NCBI RefSeq assembly: GCF_013409365.1
Contig: NZ_JACCBA010000001.1
Span: forward strand, 4,464,001-4,528,000
Length of the DNA: 64,000 nucleotides
From: Actinomadura luteofluorescens
GTDB taxonomy: Bacteria > Actinomycetota > Actinomycetes > Streptosporangiales > Streptosporangiaceae
Direction: 5' to 3'
Positions 34,911-43,358 of the stretch are shown piece after piece. The number at the start of each line of letters is the position of its first letter. Within the stretch, counting starts at the first letter, position 1. The notes beneath the pieces are model-generated. The model made no database searches. It saw only the letters and a program-made list of their open reading frames with translations, and had not been told where the DNA came from. The translations under genes and the position numbers were made by a program.

Positions 34911-36346
34911 GTGCGGGCCTCGTCCTGAACGACCGGTACCGGCTGCTGGAGCGGCTGGCGATCGGCGGGATGGGCGAGGTCTGGCGCGCCTCCGACGCGC
35001 TGTCGGGGCGGCTGGTGGCGGTGAAGCTGCTGCGCCTGGAGCTGGGCTCGGACATGCGGGCGCGCGGCCGGTTCGAGTCGGAGGCGCGGTTCGCGGCGGA
35101 GCTGCGGCACCCGGGGATCGCGCGGGCGTTCGACTACGGCGAGCAGGCCGGACGGACGTTCCTGGTGATGGAACTGGTGCCGGGCGAGCCGCTCGACGAG
35201 ATCCTGGCGCGCGACGGCGGGCTGCCGCTGGAGGCGGTGCTCGACCTGGTCGTGCAGGCGGCGCGGGCGCTGGCGGTCGCGCACGCCGCCGGGATCGTGC
35301 ACCGCGACGTCAAGCCCGCGAACCTGATGGTCGCCCCGGACGGCACCCTGAAGATCACCGACTTCGGGATCGCCCGCCGGCTGGCGGCGGCGTCGCAGAC
35401 CCAGACCGGGATGGTCATGGGGACGGCGCACTACATCTCGCCGGAGCAGGCGCAGGGCCTGGAGCTGTCCCCTGCGGCGGACCTGTACTCGCTGGGCGCG
35501 GTGGCCTACGAGTGCCTGACGGGCGCGCCGCCGTTCGACGGGCCGACGCCGGTGGAGGTGGCGCTCAAGCACGTCCGGGACGCCCCCGCTGAGCTGCCGC
35601 GGCGGGTGCCCGAGTCGGCCCGCGAGCTGGTCATGGAGATGCTCGCGAAGGAGCCTCGGGACCGTCCCGCGAACGCGGACACGGTCGCCGCCCGGGCCCT
35701 CGGGATCCGCGCGGCGCTCAGCACGGGCCGGGCCGGGGCGACCGGCGAGGCCGCGCGCCTGGACGCCGCCCGGCGGGGCGCGCGCCGGCCCTCCGCGGCC
35801 GGCCCCGCTCCCCGTCCTGTAAGATCGTCTACTTTGTCGGGATTTGACGCTGGCGACGGGGCGGATAACCTCACCAGCGGACCGGTGACCGGGCAACGGC
35901 GCTCGGCACTGGCGTACGCGTCGGTCGCGGCCGTGGTCCTGGTCTGCGTGATCGTCGTCGGCTCCCTGTGGAAGGGGCTGGCCTTCGCCGGTCCGGGCGG
36001 GGACCCGCCCGCGGCTCCGGCCACCCGGCCGGTCGGGGACGACGGCAGCGTCGCCGATCCGGCGTCCACGCCGGCGTCCTCCGCGACCCCGCCGCGGCGC
36101 AGGGCCCGGAGCACTCCCGGGCCGGCTGTCCCGCCGCGGCACCGGACGCATAGGATCCGTCCGTCAACGCAGGCGTCGCCCCAGGCGTCCCTCTCACACA
36201 AGCCATCCACGAAACCGCCCCGGGCGACTCCCACCGCCCCTGAGCCCACACCCGTCCCGACGGGGAGCACCACGACTCCGTCAACTCCGAGCCCGGATCC
36301 CCCGCCGACCCAGACGGGGAAGCTAGGTTCTGGAGACAAGGTGTAG
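34907..36346 (+). CDS. pknA: Membrane Ser/Thr protein kinase, PknA position
   Basis: Kinase of 479 residues: glycine loop LAIGGMGEVW, catalytic HRDVKPAN (Asp134), DFG and activation segment MGTAHYISPEQAQG. A linker with basic residues is followed by one membrane segment (about 335-358) and a Pro/Ser/Thr-rich tail of about 110 residues without a folded domain. In this locus PknA acts with PknB on division and wall proteins. Start GTG overlaps the pbpA stop. The extracytoplasmic tail has no recognised ligand. Confidence 0.9.
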   Translation: MSAGLVLNDRYRLLERLAIGGMGEVWRASDALSGRLVAVKLLRLELGSDMRARGRFESEARFAAELRHPGIARAFDYGEQAGRTFLVMELVPGEPLDEILARDGGLPLEAVLDLVVQAARALAVAHAAGIVHRDVKPANLMVAPDGTLKITDFGIARRLAAASQTQTGMVMGTAHYISPEQAQGLELSPAADLYSLGAVAYECLTGAPPFDGPTPVEVALKHVRDAPAELPRRVPESARELVMEMLAKEPRDRPANADTVAARALGIRAALSTGRAGATGEAARLDAARRGARRPSAAGPAPRPVRSSTLSGFDAGDGADNLTSGPVTGQRRSALAYASVAAVVLVCVIVVGSLWKGLAFAGPGGDPPAAPATRPVGDDGSVADPASTPASSATPPRRRARSTPGPAVPPRHRTHRIRPSTQASPQASLSHKPSTKPPRATPTAPEPTPVPTGSTTTPSTPSPDPPPTQTGKLGSGDKV

Positions 36347-36368
36347 ACGTACGAGGGAAAGTGCACAT

Positions 36369-38183
36369 ATGAGTCAACCTCGGCTGCTCGGCGGCCGCTA
36401 CGAGCTCGAAACGGTGATCGGGCGCGGCGGCATGGCCGAGGTCTACCGTGCCCGGGACCGCCGCCTCGATCGCATCGTCGCGGTCAAGACGCTGCGATCC
36501 GACCTGGCCCGTGACCCCACGTTCCAGGCACGGTTCCGGCGCGAGGCCCAGTCGGCCGCGTCGCTGAACCACCCCTCGGTCATCGCCGTGTACGACACCG
36601 GCGAGGACATGATCGGCGACACCCCGATCCCGTACATCGTCATGGAGCACGTGGACGGGAGCACGCTGCGCGACCTGCTGAGGGAGAACCGCGCGCTGCT
36701 GCCGGACAAGGCCCTGGAGATCACCGACGGGATCCTGCGGGCGCTGGACTACAGCCACCGCGGCGGCATCGTGCACCGCGACATCAAGCCGGCCAACGTG
36801 ATGCTGACCCGGCAGCACGAGGTCAAGGTCATGGACTTCGGCATCGCCCGGGCCATGGCCGACACGGCGTCCACGATGACGCAGACCGCCCAGGTGATCG
36901 GTACCGCGCAGTACCTGTCGCCCGAGCAGGCGCGCGGCGAGCGGGTGGACGCCCGCAGCGACATCTACTCGACCGGTTGCGTGCTGTACGAGCTGCTCAC
37001 CGGCAAGCCGCCGTTCACCGGCGACTCCCCGGTCGCGATCGCCTACCAGCACGTGCGGGAGGAGCCGGTGCCGCCGTCGCAGGTGGACCCGCAGATCCCG
37101 CAGTGGGCTGACGCGATCGTCCTGAAGGCGATGGCGAAGGAAGCCGACCACCGCTACCAGAACGCGACGGAGTTCCGGCAGGAGATCCAGCGCGTCCTGC
37201 AGGGCCAGCCGGTGTCGTCGACGGCGGCGTCCACGATGCTGATGGGCGGCCACCAGCCCCAGGGCACGCAGGTGATGGGCGCGTACGGCGGCGGCCCGGC
37301 GCGCACGCAGGTGCGGCGGCCGCAGGACGACGGCTACGGCCTGCCTCCCGCCCACTACGACGACGACGGCGGACGCGGCGGCGGCGGCAAGAAGGCCGCG
37401 CTGTGGGTGGGTCTCGCGGTGCTGTTCATCGGCGGCGCCGCGCTCATCGGCCTGCTGATGAGCAACGGGAACGACGGGGCCGACCAGGTCGCGATCCCCA
37501 AGAGCATCGTCAACGTCTCGCAGAACGACGCGACGGCCCAGCTCACCAAGCTCGGCTTCAAGCTCGGCGAGCCGAGGACCGACTTCAACGACGACGTCCG
37601 GAAGGGCTTTGTGATCAGTTCTGATCCCCAGCCCGGCACGGACGCCGCCAAGGGCGCCACGGTGACGCTGCTGGTCTCCAAGGGCAAGAAGCCGCCCACG
37701 GAGGTCGAGATCCCGGACGTGACCGGCAAGCCGTACGCCACGGCCAAGAAGATGCTGGAGAACAGCGGATTCGAGGTCGACAAGAGGGTCGATTCGAACG
37801 ACACGGTGCCGCGGGGCAACGTGATCTCGACCGACCCGTCCGGCGGTTCGAAGGCGGCCAAGGGCTCGAACGTGACGGTGACGGTGTCGACCGGCCCGTC
37901 GAGCCTGAAGGTCCCGAGCCTGTTCAACAACAGCCAGCGGGCCGCGTGCGGCAAGCTGGAGGGCATCGGCCTGAAGTGCAACGTGCAGAAGGGCGCGCCG
38001 CCGCCCGACAAGCAGGTCGCGCCCGGCTTCGTCTACGACCAGCAGCCGGGTGAGGGCGCGACGGTCGCACCGGGTGAAACGGTGACGATCTTCGTGGCGC
38101 AGAAGCCGCAGTCGCCGCCGCCCAGCACGCCGGGCACGCCCACGCCGGGCTTCCCGGGTTTCCCGGGCAACGGCCAGGGCTGA
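36369..38183 (+). CDS. pknB: PknB: Ser/Thr protein kinase with PASTA domains
   Basis: Kinase of 604 residues. Glycine loop IGRGGMAEVYRA, catalytic HRDIKPAN (Asp138), DFG and activation segment VIGTAQYLSPEQARG are intact. A juxtamembrane linker and membrane segment (about 341-362) precede three PASTA repeats (about 374-437, 441-509, 510-578), which bind muropeptides or lipid II in homologues. M. tuberculosis PknB has four, so this one is shorter. A Pro-rich tail ends the protein. It starts 22 bases after the kinase upstream and ends at a strong terminator. Confidence 0.94.
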   Translation: MSQPRLLGGRYELETVIGRGGMAEVYRARDRRLDRIVAVKTLRSDLARDPTFQARFRREAQSAASLNHPSVIAVYDTGEDMIGDTPIPYIVMEHVDGSTLRDLLRENRALLPDKALEITDGILRALDYSHRGGIVHRDIKPANVMLTRQHEVKVMDFGIARAMADTASTMTQTAQVIGTAQYLSPEQARGERVDARSDIYSTGCVLYELLTGKPPFTGDSPVAIAYQHVREEPVPPSQVDPQIPQWADAIVLKAMAKEADHRYQNATEFRQEIQRVLQGQPVSSTAASTMLMGGHQPQGTQVMGAYGGGPARTQVRRPQDDGYGLPPAHYDDDGGRGGGGKKAALWVGLAVLFIGGAALIGLLMSNGNDGADQVAIPKSIVNVSQNDATAQLTKLGFKLGEPRTDFNDDVRKGFVISSDPQPGTDAAKGATVTLLVSKGKKPPTEVEIPDVTGKPYATAKKMLENSGFEVDKRVDSNDTVPRGNVISTDPSGGSKAAKGSNVTVTVSTGPSSLKVPSLFNNSQRAACGKLEGIGLKCNVQKGAPPPDKQVAPGFVYDQQPGEGATVAPGETVTIFVAQKPQSPPPSTPGTPTPGFPGFPGNGQG

Positions 38184-38189
38184 CCGGAT

Positions 38190-38237
38190 AACGCCCGAGG
38201 GCCCCGTCTCCATCAGGAGGCGGGGCCCTCGGGCGTT
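38190..38237 (+). terminator. Terminator of the pknB operon
   Basis: AACGCCCGAGGGCCCCG pairs with CGGGGCCCTCGGGCGTT over 17 bases around a short loop and is followed by TCA. It lies six bases after the pknB stop. Confidence 0.85.
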
Positions 38238-38279
38238 TCACGAGCCGTGTCACGGGGCCGGCCGGGCCCGGACATGAGA

Positions 38280-38320
38280 GAAGGGCCTCCGCCACTCGGG
38301 GGCAATGGCGGAAGCCCTTC
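38280..38320. terminator. Second hairpin between convergent operons
   Basis: GAAGGGC-C-TCCGCCA and TGGCGGA-A-GCCCTTC pair apart from one mismatch, enclosing an 11-base loop. It lies between pknB and the convergent amidotransferase gene, so it may terminate leftward transcripts coming from 38400. Confidence 0.6.
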
Positions 38321-38399
38321 GCTATGGTCTTCGTCACGACGTCGGGAGACGTTACCGATTTCAACCGAAATTTTCTAAGTTCGGGTGAGATGGGGCTGC

Positions 38400-39002
38400 C
38401 TAGCTCCCGCCCACCCGGTGAAGGCGCAGGTCATCGCAGGTGACCAGCCAGTTCCGAAGCAGTCGATGGCCGGCGGTCGACAGGATCGACTCGGGATGGA
38501 ACTGGACGCCCTCGACGGGACGGCCGCGGTGGCGCAGCCCCATGACGACGCCGTCGCGGGTGCGCGCGGTCACCTCCAGGACGTCCGGCGGGACGGTGGC
38601 GGGCGCGACGGCGAGCGAGTGGTAGCGGGTCGCGGTGAACGGGTCCGGCAGGCCGCGCAGGACGCCGGCGCCGTCGTGGTGGATCTCGCTCGTGTAGCCG
38701 TGGACGATCTCGGGGGCGCGGTCGACCGTCGCGCCGTGCACGTGGGCGATCACCTGGTGGCCGAGGCAGACGCCGAGGAGCGGGGCGCCGCGGCGCTCGG
38801 CGTCCCGCACGAGGTCGAGGCAGACGCCGGCGTCGGCGGGATGGCCCGGTCCGGGGCTGAGCAGGACGCCGTCGACGGCGGCGGCGTCCCGGACGGAGAC
38901 GTCCGAACGGTCCTTGACGACGCAGTCGGCGCCGAGTTCCAGCAGGTACTGGACGATGTTGTAGACGAAGCTGTCGTGGTTGTCGACGACGAGGACGCGC
39001 AT
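38400..39002 (-). CDS. Glutamine amidotransferase, anthranilate/aminodeoxychorismate synthase component II
   Basis: Class I amidotransferase of 200 residues with DNHDSFVYNIVQYL at the start, nucleophile Cys79 in LLGVCLGHQ, and His169 and Glu171 in VQFHPES. It releases ammonia from glutamine for an anthranilate or 4-amino-4-deoxychorismate synthase; the partner is not in this window. This trpG/pabA-like gene next to pknB is conserved in actinomycetes. It is the last gene of the sortase/DUF881 leftward group, six bases after the small membrane protein gene. Confidence 0.93.
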   Translation of the reverse strand: MRVLVVDNHDSFVYNIVQYLLELGADCVVKDRSDVSVRDAAAVDGVLLSPGPGHPADAGVCLDLVRDAERRGAPLLGVCLGHQVIAHVHGATVDRAPEIVHGYTSEIHHDGAGVLRGLPDPFTATRYHSLAVAPATVPPDVLEVTARTRDGVVMGLRHRGRPVEGVQFHPESILSTAGHRLLRNWLVTCDDLRLHRVGGS

Positions 39003-39008
39003 CGCCGG

Positions 39009-39197
39009 TCAGCCCGGGGTCGCGGAGCCGGACGGCGCGGGGTCCTGCACGACGCCGTGGTCGAACTGGACCTTGGGCTCGATCCACGGGAACACCACGT
39101 ACCAGAGGAGGACGGCGACCGCGACGAGCAGGCCGAGCGCGGTCGCGGTCTTGGTCTGCCAGGCGCCGGGCAGCCGGCGCCAGATCCAGGCGTACAC
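39009..39197 (-). CDS. Small single-pass membrane protein
   Basis: Protein of 62 residues, GTG start at 39197 with GGAGG upstream. A basic N-terminus (IWRRLPGAWQTK) precedes one hydrophobic segment (about 18-36) and an acidic/polar tail. It sits between the sortase and amidotransferase genes with 8- and 6-base gaps, a position where actinomycete genomes commonly encode such a protein. Function unknown; it may assist the sortase. Confidence 0.7.
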   Translation of the reverse strand: MYAWIWRRLPGAWQTKTATALGLLVAVAVLLWYVVFPWIEPKVQFDHGVVQDPAPSGSATPG

Positions 39198-39205
39198 GGA
39201 GCCTC

Positions 39206-39847
39206 CTACGTCCCGGCGGCCCGGGCCGACGCCGCGCGCGGCAGCGCCTCGGCCAGCTCGCCGAAGATGATCATTCGTTGGGCGGCGGAGTACTTGGGGT
39301 GGCAGGTGGTGAGCGTGAGGAGCCGCTCGGTCGGCCGCCGCTTCGGGTGGAACGGGACGGGCGCGGTCACCTCCACCGCCGACGGCTTCACGATCCGCCG
39401 GTCGGTGACCGTGTAGACGTACTGCTCGTCCCGGGTGTCGATGAGGATCCTGTCGCCGCGGTCGAGCTCGCCGAGCCGGTTGAACGGCGCCGAGTAGGTC
39501 GTGCGGTGCCCGGAGACCACGAAGTTCCCGATCTGGCCCGGCAGCGCGCTGCCCGGGTAGTGGCCGGGCCCCTTGCGCAGGTCGGCCCGGTCGACGCCCT
39601 CGATCACGACGAAGCGGTAGTGCTCGCCGAACCGGGGGATGCGGATCACGGCGATTCCCTTGCCGAGCCTGACCCTCTCGGTGGTGACCTTGGTGGCCCG
39701 CCAGTTCTTCAGCATCTCGTCGCCGAGCTCGTCCTGGGCGCCCTTGGTGTACTGGCCGGTGCCCCACAGCTCGTACGTGACGAACAGCATGACGATCAGC
39801 CCGGCGGTGATGCACAGCTCGCCCATGCCACGGATCACCGTCCGCAC
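39206..39847 (-). CDS. srtE: Class E sortase
   Basis: Transpeptidase of 213 residues with an N-terminal anchor (about 10-28). The active site is complete: His114 in VSGHRTTY, Cys182 in TLTTCHPKYS and Arg191. Class E sortases attach LAXTG-type surface proteins such as chaplins to peptidoglycan in actinomycetes. GTG 39847 has GGAGG upstream; the longer frame is antisense noise. It lies 23 bases after the DUF881 gene. Confidence 0.92.
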   Translation of the reverse strand: MRTVIRGMGELCITAGLIVMLFVTYELWGTGQYTKGAQDELGDEMLKNWRATKVTTERVRLGKGIAVIRIPRFGEHYRFVVIEGVDRADLRKGPGHYPGSALPGQIGNFVVSGHRTTYSAPFNRLGELDRGDRILIDTRDEQYVYTVTDRRIVKPSAVEVTAPVPFHPKRRPTERLLTLTTCHPKYSAAQRMIIFGELAEALPRAASARAAGT

Positions 39848-39870
39848 CGCGTCCTCCTCTGCCGGGGGGT

Positions 39871-40626
39871 TCAACCGCCTTGGGGCGGTTCCGCCGGAAC
39901 CGTAGCGTGCTTCATGGTCACGTTGCCGGTGTAGGGCGGCAACGTGGCGCGCTCCACCGTCCGCACCGCGTAGCCGAGCCCGTAGGCGCGGACGTACCTG
40001 CGGTAGATCGCGATCTCGCGGGACGCGCCGAGCGCCGCGCGCAGCCGGACCGGATCGCCGACGGCGGTGATCCGGAACGGCGGGGAGTAGACGACGCCCT
40101 GGAGGATCAGCGTATTGCCGACGCACCGCACCGCGCTGGTCGAGATCACCCGCTGGTCCATGATCTGCATGGCGCGGGCGCCGCCGGCCCACAGCGCGTT
40201 GACGACGGACTGGACGTCGCTCTGGTGCACCACCAGGTCGTCCGGCCGGACGCCGCGGGGCAGCTCGCCCGGCTTCGGCAGCGGCGCGTCGTCCAGCGAG
40301 ACCCGGACGGCGCGGCCCGCGGCGGGGGTGAACCCGGCCTCGGCGGCCAGCCGGTCGGCCTCCGCCTGAGCGTTTTTCACCCGGGCGTCGTGACGTCCGG
40401 CCTCCCGGGAGATACCGTCGACCTGGCGGCGCAGCCGCCGGTACTCGGCGCGATCCTGCCGGCCCCGGCGCTGCTCCGCGGTGATGAGCTCGGTGATCCT
40501 GGTCCGGCCCTGCTCGCGCAGGCTCGTGCCGCGGGCCGTGCTCGCGCTCGCCGCGAACAAGGTTCCCGCAAGGAGCGTGAGAACTGGGATGATGCTTCCC
40601 CACGCCGGACGCCGTACGCTGCTCAC
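39871..40626 (-). CDS. DUF881 family membrane-anchored protein
   Basis: Protein of 251 residues: N-terminal membrane segment (about 10-28), a coiled-coil stretch rich in Arg and Glu (about 45-95), and a DUF881 domain with VNALWAGGARAMQIMDQRV and TLILQGVVYSPPFRITAVG. It resembles YlxW/YlxX-type proteins linked to division genes. The GTG at 40626 is divergent from crgA, and this gene heads the leftward group with the sortase. Function is unknown; a septum- or wall-related role is suggested by its conserved place. Confidence 0.9.
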   Translation of the reverse strand: MSSVRRPAWGSIIPVLTLLAGTLFAASASTARGTSLREQGRTRITELITAEQRRGRQDRAEYRRLRRQVDGISREAGRHDARVKNAQAEADRLAAEAGFTPAAGRAVRVSLDDAPLPKPGELPRGVRPDDLVVHQSDVQSVVNALWAGGARAMQIMDQRVISTSAVRCVGNTLILQGVVYSPPFRITAVGDPVRLRAALGASREIAIYRRYVRAYGLGYAVRTVERATLPPYTGNVTMKHATVPAEPPQGG

Positions 40627-40707
40627 CAGCGACTACGCTAACCGACAAAACACCCATGCGCGGTCCGACGCTCCGGCCGCCGGACGCCCGAGGAGATCGA
40701 TCCCACC

Positions 40708-40965
40708 GTGGCCAAGTCCAAAGTGCGCAAGAAGGCCGTCTACACGCCCCCGCAGAAGTCCAAGGCTCCCGAGGTCAGCCCCCGCTGGCTCGTGCCGACG
40801 ATGGTCGCTCTGTGGCTCGTCGGCCTGATCTGGATCGCTGTCTTCTACGTGACGGCCAGCACGGGTACGGACGTGCCGTACATGACCGACCTGCACAACT
40901 GGAACCTGGGGATCGGCTTCACCGCGATCATCCTGGGTGTGATCCTCTCGACCCGCTGGCGCTGA
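40708..40965 (+). CDS. crgA: CrgA cell division protein
   Basis: Small membrane protein of 85 residues: a basic N-terminus (KSKVRKKAVYTPP), two membrane segments (about 28-49 and 67-81) and the family motif NWNLGIGFTAIILGVILSTRWR at the end, of which the final part is invariant in the family. CrgA recruits or restrains FtsZ-ring and wall synthesis proteins (FtsI, PBPs, CwsA) in Streptomyces and mycobacteria. GTG start at 40708 with GGAGATCGATCCC upstream. Monocistronic, divergent from the DUF881 gene. Confidence 0.95.
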   Translation: MAKSKVRKKAVYTPPQKSKAPEVSPRWLVPTMVALWLVGLIWIAVFYVTASTGTDVPYMTDLHNWNLGIGFTAIILGVILSTRWR

Positions 40966-40972
40966 CCGCACG

Positions 40973-41036
40973 TTATCCACAGGTTGAGGATCTCTCACCG
41001 CGCCTTTCCCCAGGTTTTCCACAGCGGGTGTCCACA
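40973..41036. promoter_or_regulatory. Cluster of DnaA-box-like sequences
   Basis: TTATCCACA (40973-40981), the consensus DnaA box, is followed by TTTTCCACA (41015-41023) and GTGTCCACA (41028-41036), all in the same direction, within the gap between crgA and the convergent rhomboid gene. No rpmH, dnaA or dnaN genes are here, so it is not the usual origin; it may titrate DnaA or be a chance group. Confidence 0.45.
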
Positions 41037-41107
41037 GGCGCCGGAGCGCGGACGCCGCCGCGCGCGGGCCGCGCGGCCCGGCGCCCGCGCGGCGTCCGCG
41101 CGCACGG

Positions 41108-42004
41108 CTACACCGACGGGCTCAGCTCGGCCGTCCTGAGCATCACGAGCACCGCGAGCAGCACCAGCACGGCCAGCGGCGCGCCGATGTGGAACAGCCG
41201 CCGCCGCGCGTCCGGCGCGTAGGCGTAGGCCGCGGCCAGCGCAGCCCCCACCGCCAGCCCGCCGACGTGGCCCTGCCAGGAGATCCCCGGCACCGAGAAC
41301 GTGATCACCAGGTTGATCACCAGCAGGACCACGATGGGGCCGACCGGTCCGCCGAGCCTGCGGCCGATCACGAAGTACGCCCCGAACAGCCCGAAGATGG
41401 CCCCGGACGCGCCGACCGCGGAGTCCGCCGGCGAGCCGACCAGGTACAGCAGCACCGAGCCGCCGAGCCCCGACAGCACGTAGAGGGCGAGGAAGCGCCA
41501 CCGCCCGAGGACCTGCTCCAGCGCGGGACCGACGGCCCACAGCGCCCACATGTTGAACAGGATGTGGGTGATGCCGAACGATCCGCCGCGCTGGTGCAGG
41601 AACATCGTGGTGAACAGGCGGTACCACTCGCCCTCGGCGACCCCGCCGACCTCCCCGCCGGGCAGCACCCCCCGGCCGAGCATCATGAAGTCCCAGACCA
41701 CGCGCCAGGACGCCAGCTCGGCGAGGTACGCGGCGACGCACGCGCCGATGAGCGTGTAGGTGACGACCGGCACGGCGGTCGCCGAGCCCCGCGCGCCGAG
41801 GATCGTCCGGGGAACCGCCTTGCGGACCCCCCGGTTGCCCTCGGCGACGCACTCCACGCACTGGTGCCCCACCGCCGCGTCCCGCATGCACTCGGGGCAG
41901 ATGAAGCGGTCGCAGCGGGTGCAGCGCACATACGTCTCGCGGCTCGGATGCCGGTAGCAGGTCGGCACCGAGGTCTCGGGGACGGGACTCTGGTCTGTGC
42001 TCAT
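41108..42004 (-). CDS. Rhomboid family intramembrane serine protease with B-box-like zinc finger
   Basis: Protein of 298 residues. An N-terminal zinc-binding module (Cys16, Cys28, Cys31, Cys36, Cys39, His47, Cys49, Cys52) precedes six membrane segments with Ser200 in GASGAIFG and His246 in WQGHVGGL, the rhomboid dyad, plus HILFNMWALWAVG. It cuts within or near membrane helices of other proteins. This fused zinc finger/rhomboid form next to crgA and cyclophilin is standard in actinomycetes. Confidence 0.93.
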   Translation of the reverse strand: MSTDQSPVPETSVPTCYRHPSRETYVRCTRCDRFICPECMRDAAVGHQCVECVAEGNRGVRKAVPRTILGARGSATAVPVVTYTLIGACVAAYLAELASWRVVWDFMMLGRGVLPGGEVGGVAEGEWYRLFTTMFLHQRGGSFGITHILFNMWALWAVGPALEQVLGRWRFLALYVLSGLGGSVLLYLVGSPADSAVGASGAIFGLFGAYFVIGRRLGGPVGPIVVLLVINLVITFSVPGISWQGHVGGLAVGAALAAAYAYAPDARRRLFHIGAPLAVLVLLAVLVMLRTAELSPSV

Positions 42005-42076
42005 CAGTGGCTCCGTGGGCCGTACGTACGGTGGGTGCTCGGCTCACCCGTAGCGGGGTCTCACCGTGTGGAACGT

Positions 42077-42601
42077 CTAACGGCGCTCGATCGTCACCGA
42101 CTCGATGACGACGTCCTCCTTGGGACGGTCCATCCGGCCCGTCGGGACCTTGCCGATGCGGTCGACGACGTCGGTGCCCTCGATGACCTTGCCGAAGATG
42201 GTGTGCCGGCCGGTCAGGTGCCGGGTGTGCGCGACGTTCGTCGTGATGAAGAACTGGGAGCCGTTGGTGCCGGGCCCCGCGTTCGCCATCGCCAGCAGGT
42301 ACGGGCGGTCGAACTTCAGGTCAGGGTGGAACTCGTCCTTGAACTGGTAGCCGGGGCCGCCGGTGCCGGTGCCGAGCGGGTCGCCGCCCTGGAGCATGAA
42401 GTCGTCGATGACCCGGTGGAAGATCGTCCCGTTGTAGAGCGGCGCGTCCGACTTCTGGCCGGTGCGCGGGTCGGTCCAGGTGCGGGTGCCCTCCGCCAGC
42501 TCGACGAAGTTCGCCACGGTCTCGGGCGCCTGCTCCGGGTACAGCTGGATCACGATCTTGCCGAGCGACGTGTTGAGCGTCGCGAAGATCTCGTTGGCCA
42601 C
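42077..42601 (-). CDS. Peptidyl-prolyl cis-trans isomerase (cyclophilin)
   Basis: Cytoplasmic cyclophilin of 174 residues with the catalytic residues in [14 protein letters not shown], then GSQFFITT and HTIFGKV. It speeds proline isomerisation during folding; no signal peptide is present. GTG 42601 with GGAGGAGG eight bases upstream is the start; the longer frame upstream has no homology. It is co-directional with the rhomboid gene and divergent from the DUF5324-like gene. Confidence 0.94.
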   Translation of the reverse strand: MANEIFATLNTSLGKIVIQLYPEQAPETVANFVELAEGTRTWTDPRTGQKSDAPLYNGTIFHRVIDDFMLQGGDPLGTGTGGPGYQFKDEFHPDLKFDRPYLLAMANAGPGTNGSQFFITTNVAHTRHLTGRHTIFGKVIEGTDVVDRIGKVPTGRMDRPKEDVVIESVTIERR

Positions 42602-42762
42602 GCTGGCCGCCTCCTCCTGAGATGGGTTCTGTTCCGTCCGGTGCGCGGTCCCGGCCAGGCCGTCCACGTCACTCTGAGTGAAAGCCTCGTCACGATCGCG
42701 GTGTTTACCTTCCGTTCGCTGGGAAGGCTGCCTGACAGGACCTCGCAAACAGGGAGGTTAGC

Positions 42763-43248
42763 GTGTCCCTAATGATCAATATCCGCCGGAAGCCGCAGGA
42801 CGAGGTCGTCAATCGGCTCGGCCGCGTCCAGCAGGCGGCCCGTCAGGGCGCCGACGCGTGCCGGCAGGGCGCCTCCAGTGCGGCCGAGCGGATCGGGCCC
42901 ATCGCGAACGAACGCGTGATGATCGCCCGTGGATGGAGCGCACCGAGGCTGCGGCAGGCGGCCCGGTACGTGGAGACCGGCCTCGCCCCGCGGGTGAGCA
43001 CGTTCCTGAGCGATGTCGCCGGACGGGTGGAACCGCCCAGATCGGCGGCCAAGCCCGGGCGTGGCGCCCTCATGGCGATGATGGGGGTGGTCGCCGCCGT
43101 CGGGGTCGCCGGCGCGGTGGCCACGCGGCGCGGCGCCGTCCGTGACATGGCCAAGGGGTCGAGCGAGCATGCGGGCAGCGCGACCTCGGCCGACTCCATG
43201 ACGGTCAGCGGCGCCGACGTCGACGGTCAGGTGCGTTCATCGCACTGA
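42763..43248 (+). CDS. DUF5324-like membrane protein
   Basis: Protein of 161 residues: a helical, amphipathic N-terminal half (QQAARQGADACRQGASSAAE, then ARYVETGLAPRV), one membrane segment (about 101-120, ALMAMMGVVAAVGVAGAVAT) and a polar tail. Size, layout and place opposite the cyclophilin gene match the DUF5324 family of Streptomyces and relatives; function unknown. The GTG start has AGGGAGG six bases upstream. Confidence 0.75.
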   Translation: MSLMINIRRKPQDEVVNRLGRVQQAARQGADACRQGASSAAERIGPIANERVMIARGWSAPRLRQAARYVETGLAPRVSTFLSDVAGRVEPPRSAAKPGRGALMAMMGVVAAVGVAGAVATRRGAVRDMAKGSSEHAGSATSADSMTVSGADVDGQVRSSH

Positions 43249-43276
43249 GCCCCGCGATCGCGCTGAGCGCACAGGT

Positions 43277-43309
43277 GAAGGGTCCGGCCGCGCGGCGGCC
43301 GGGCCCTTC
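43277..43309 (+). terminator. Hairpin terminator
   Basis: GAAGGGTCCGGCCGC pairs with GCGGCCGGGCCCTTC (one G-T pair) after the DUF5324-like gene and 50 bases before the acyltransferase start. Confidence 0.65.
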
Positions 43310-43358
43310 GCCGTCCCCGTCGGTCAAGGGGTTGCTACCACCCGGTACGGTGAACGCC

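Noticed and set aside
40966-41107. Replication origin
   Set aside because: Only three DnaA-like boxes, no AT-rich unwinding region and none of the usual rpmH, dnaA or dnaN neighbours.
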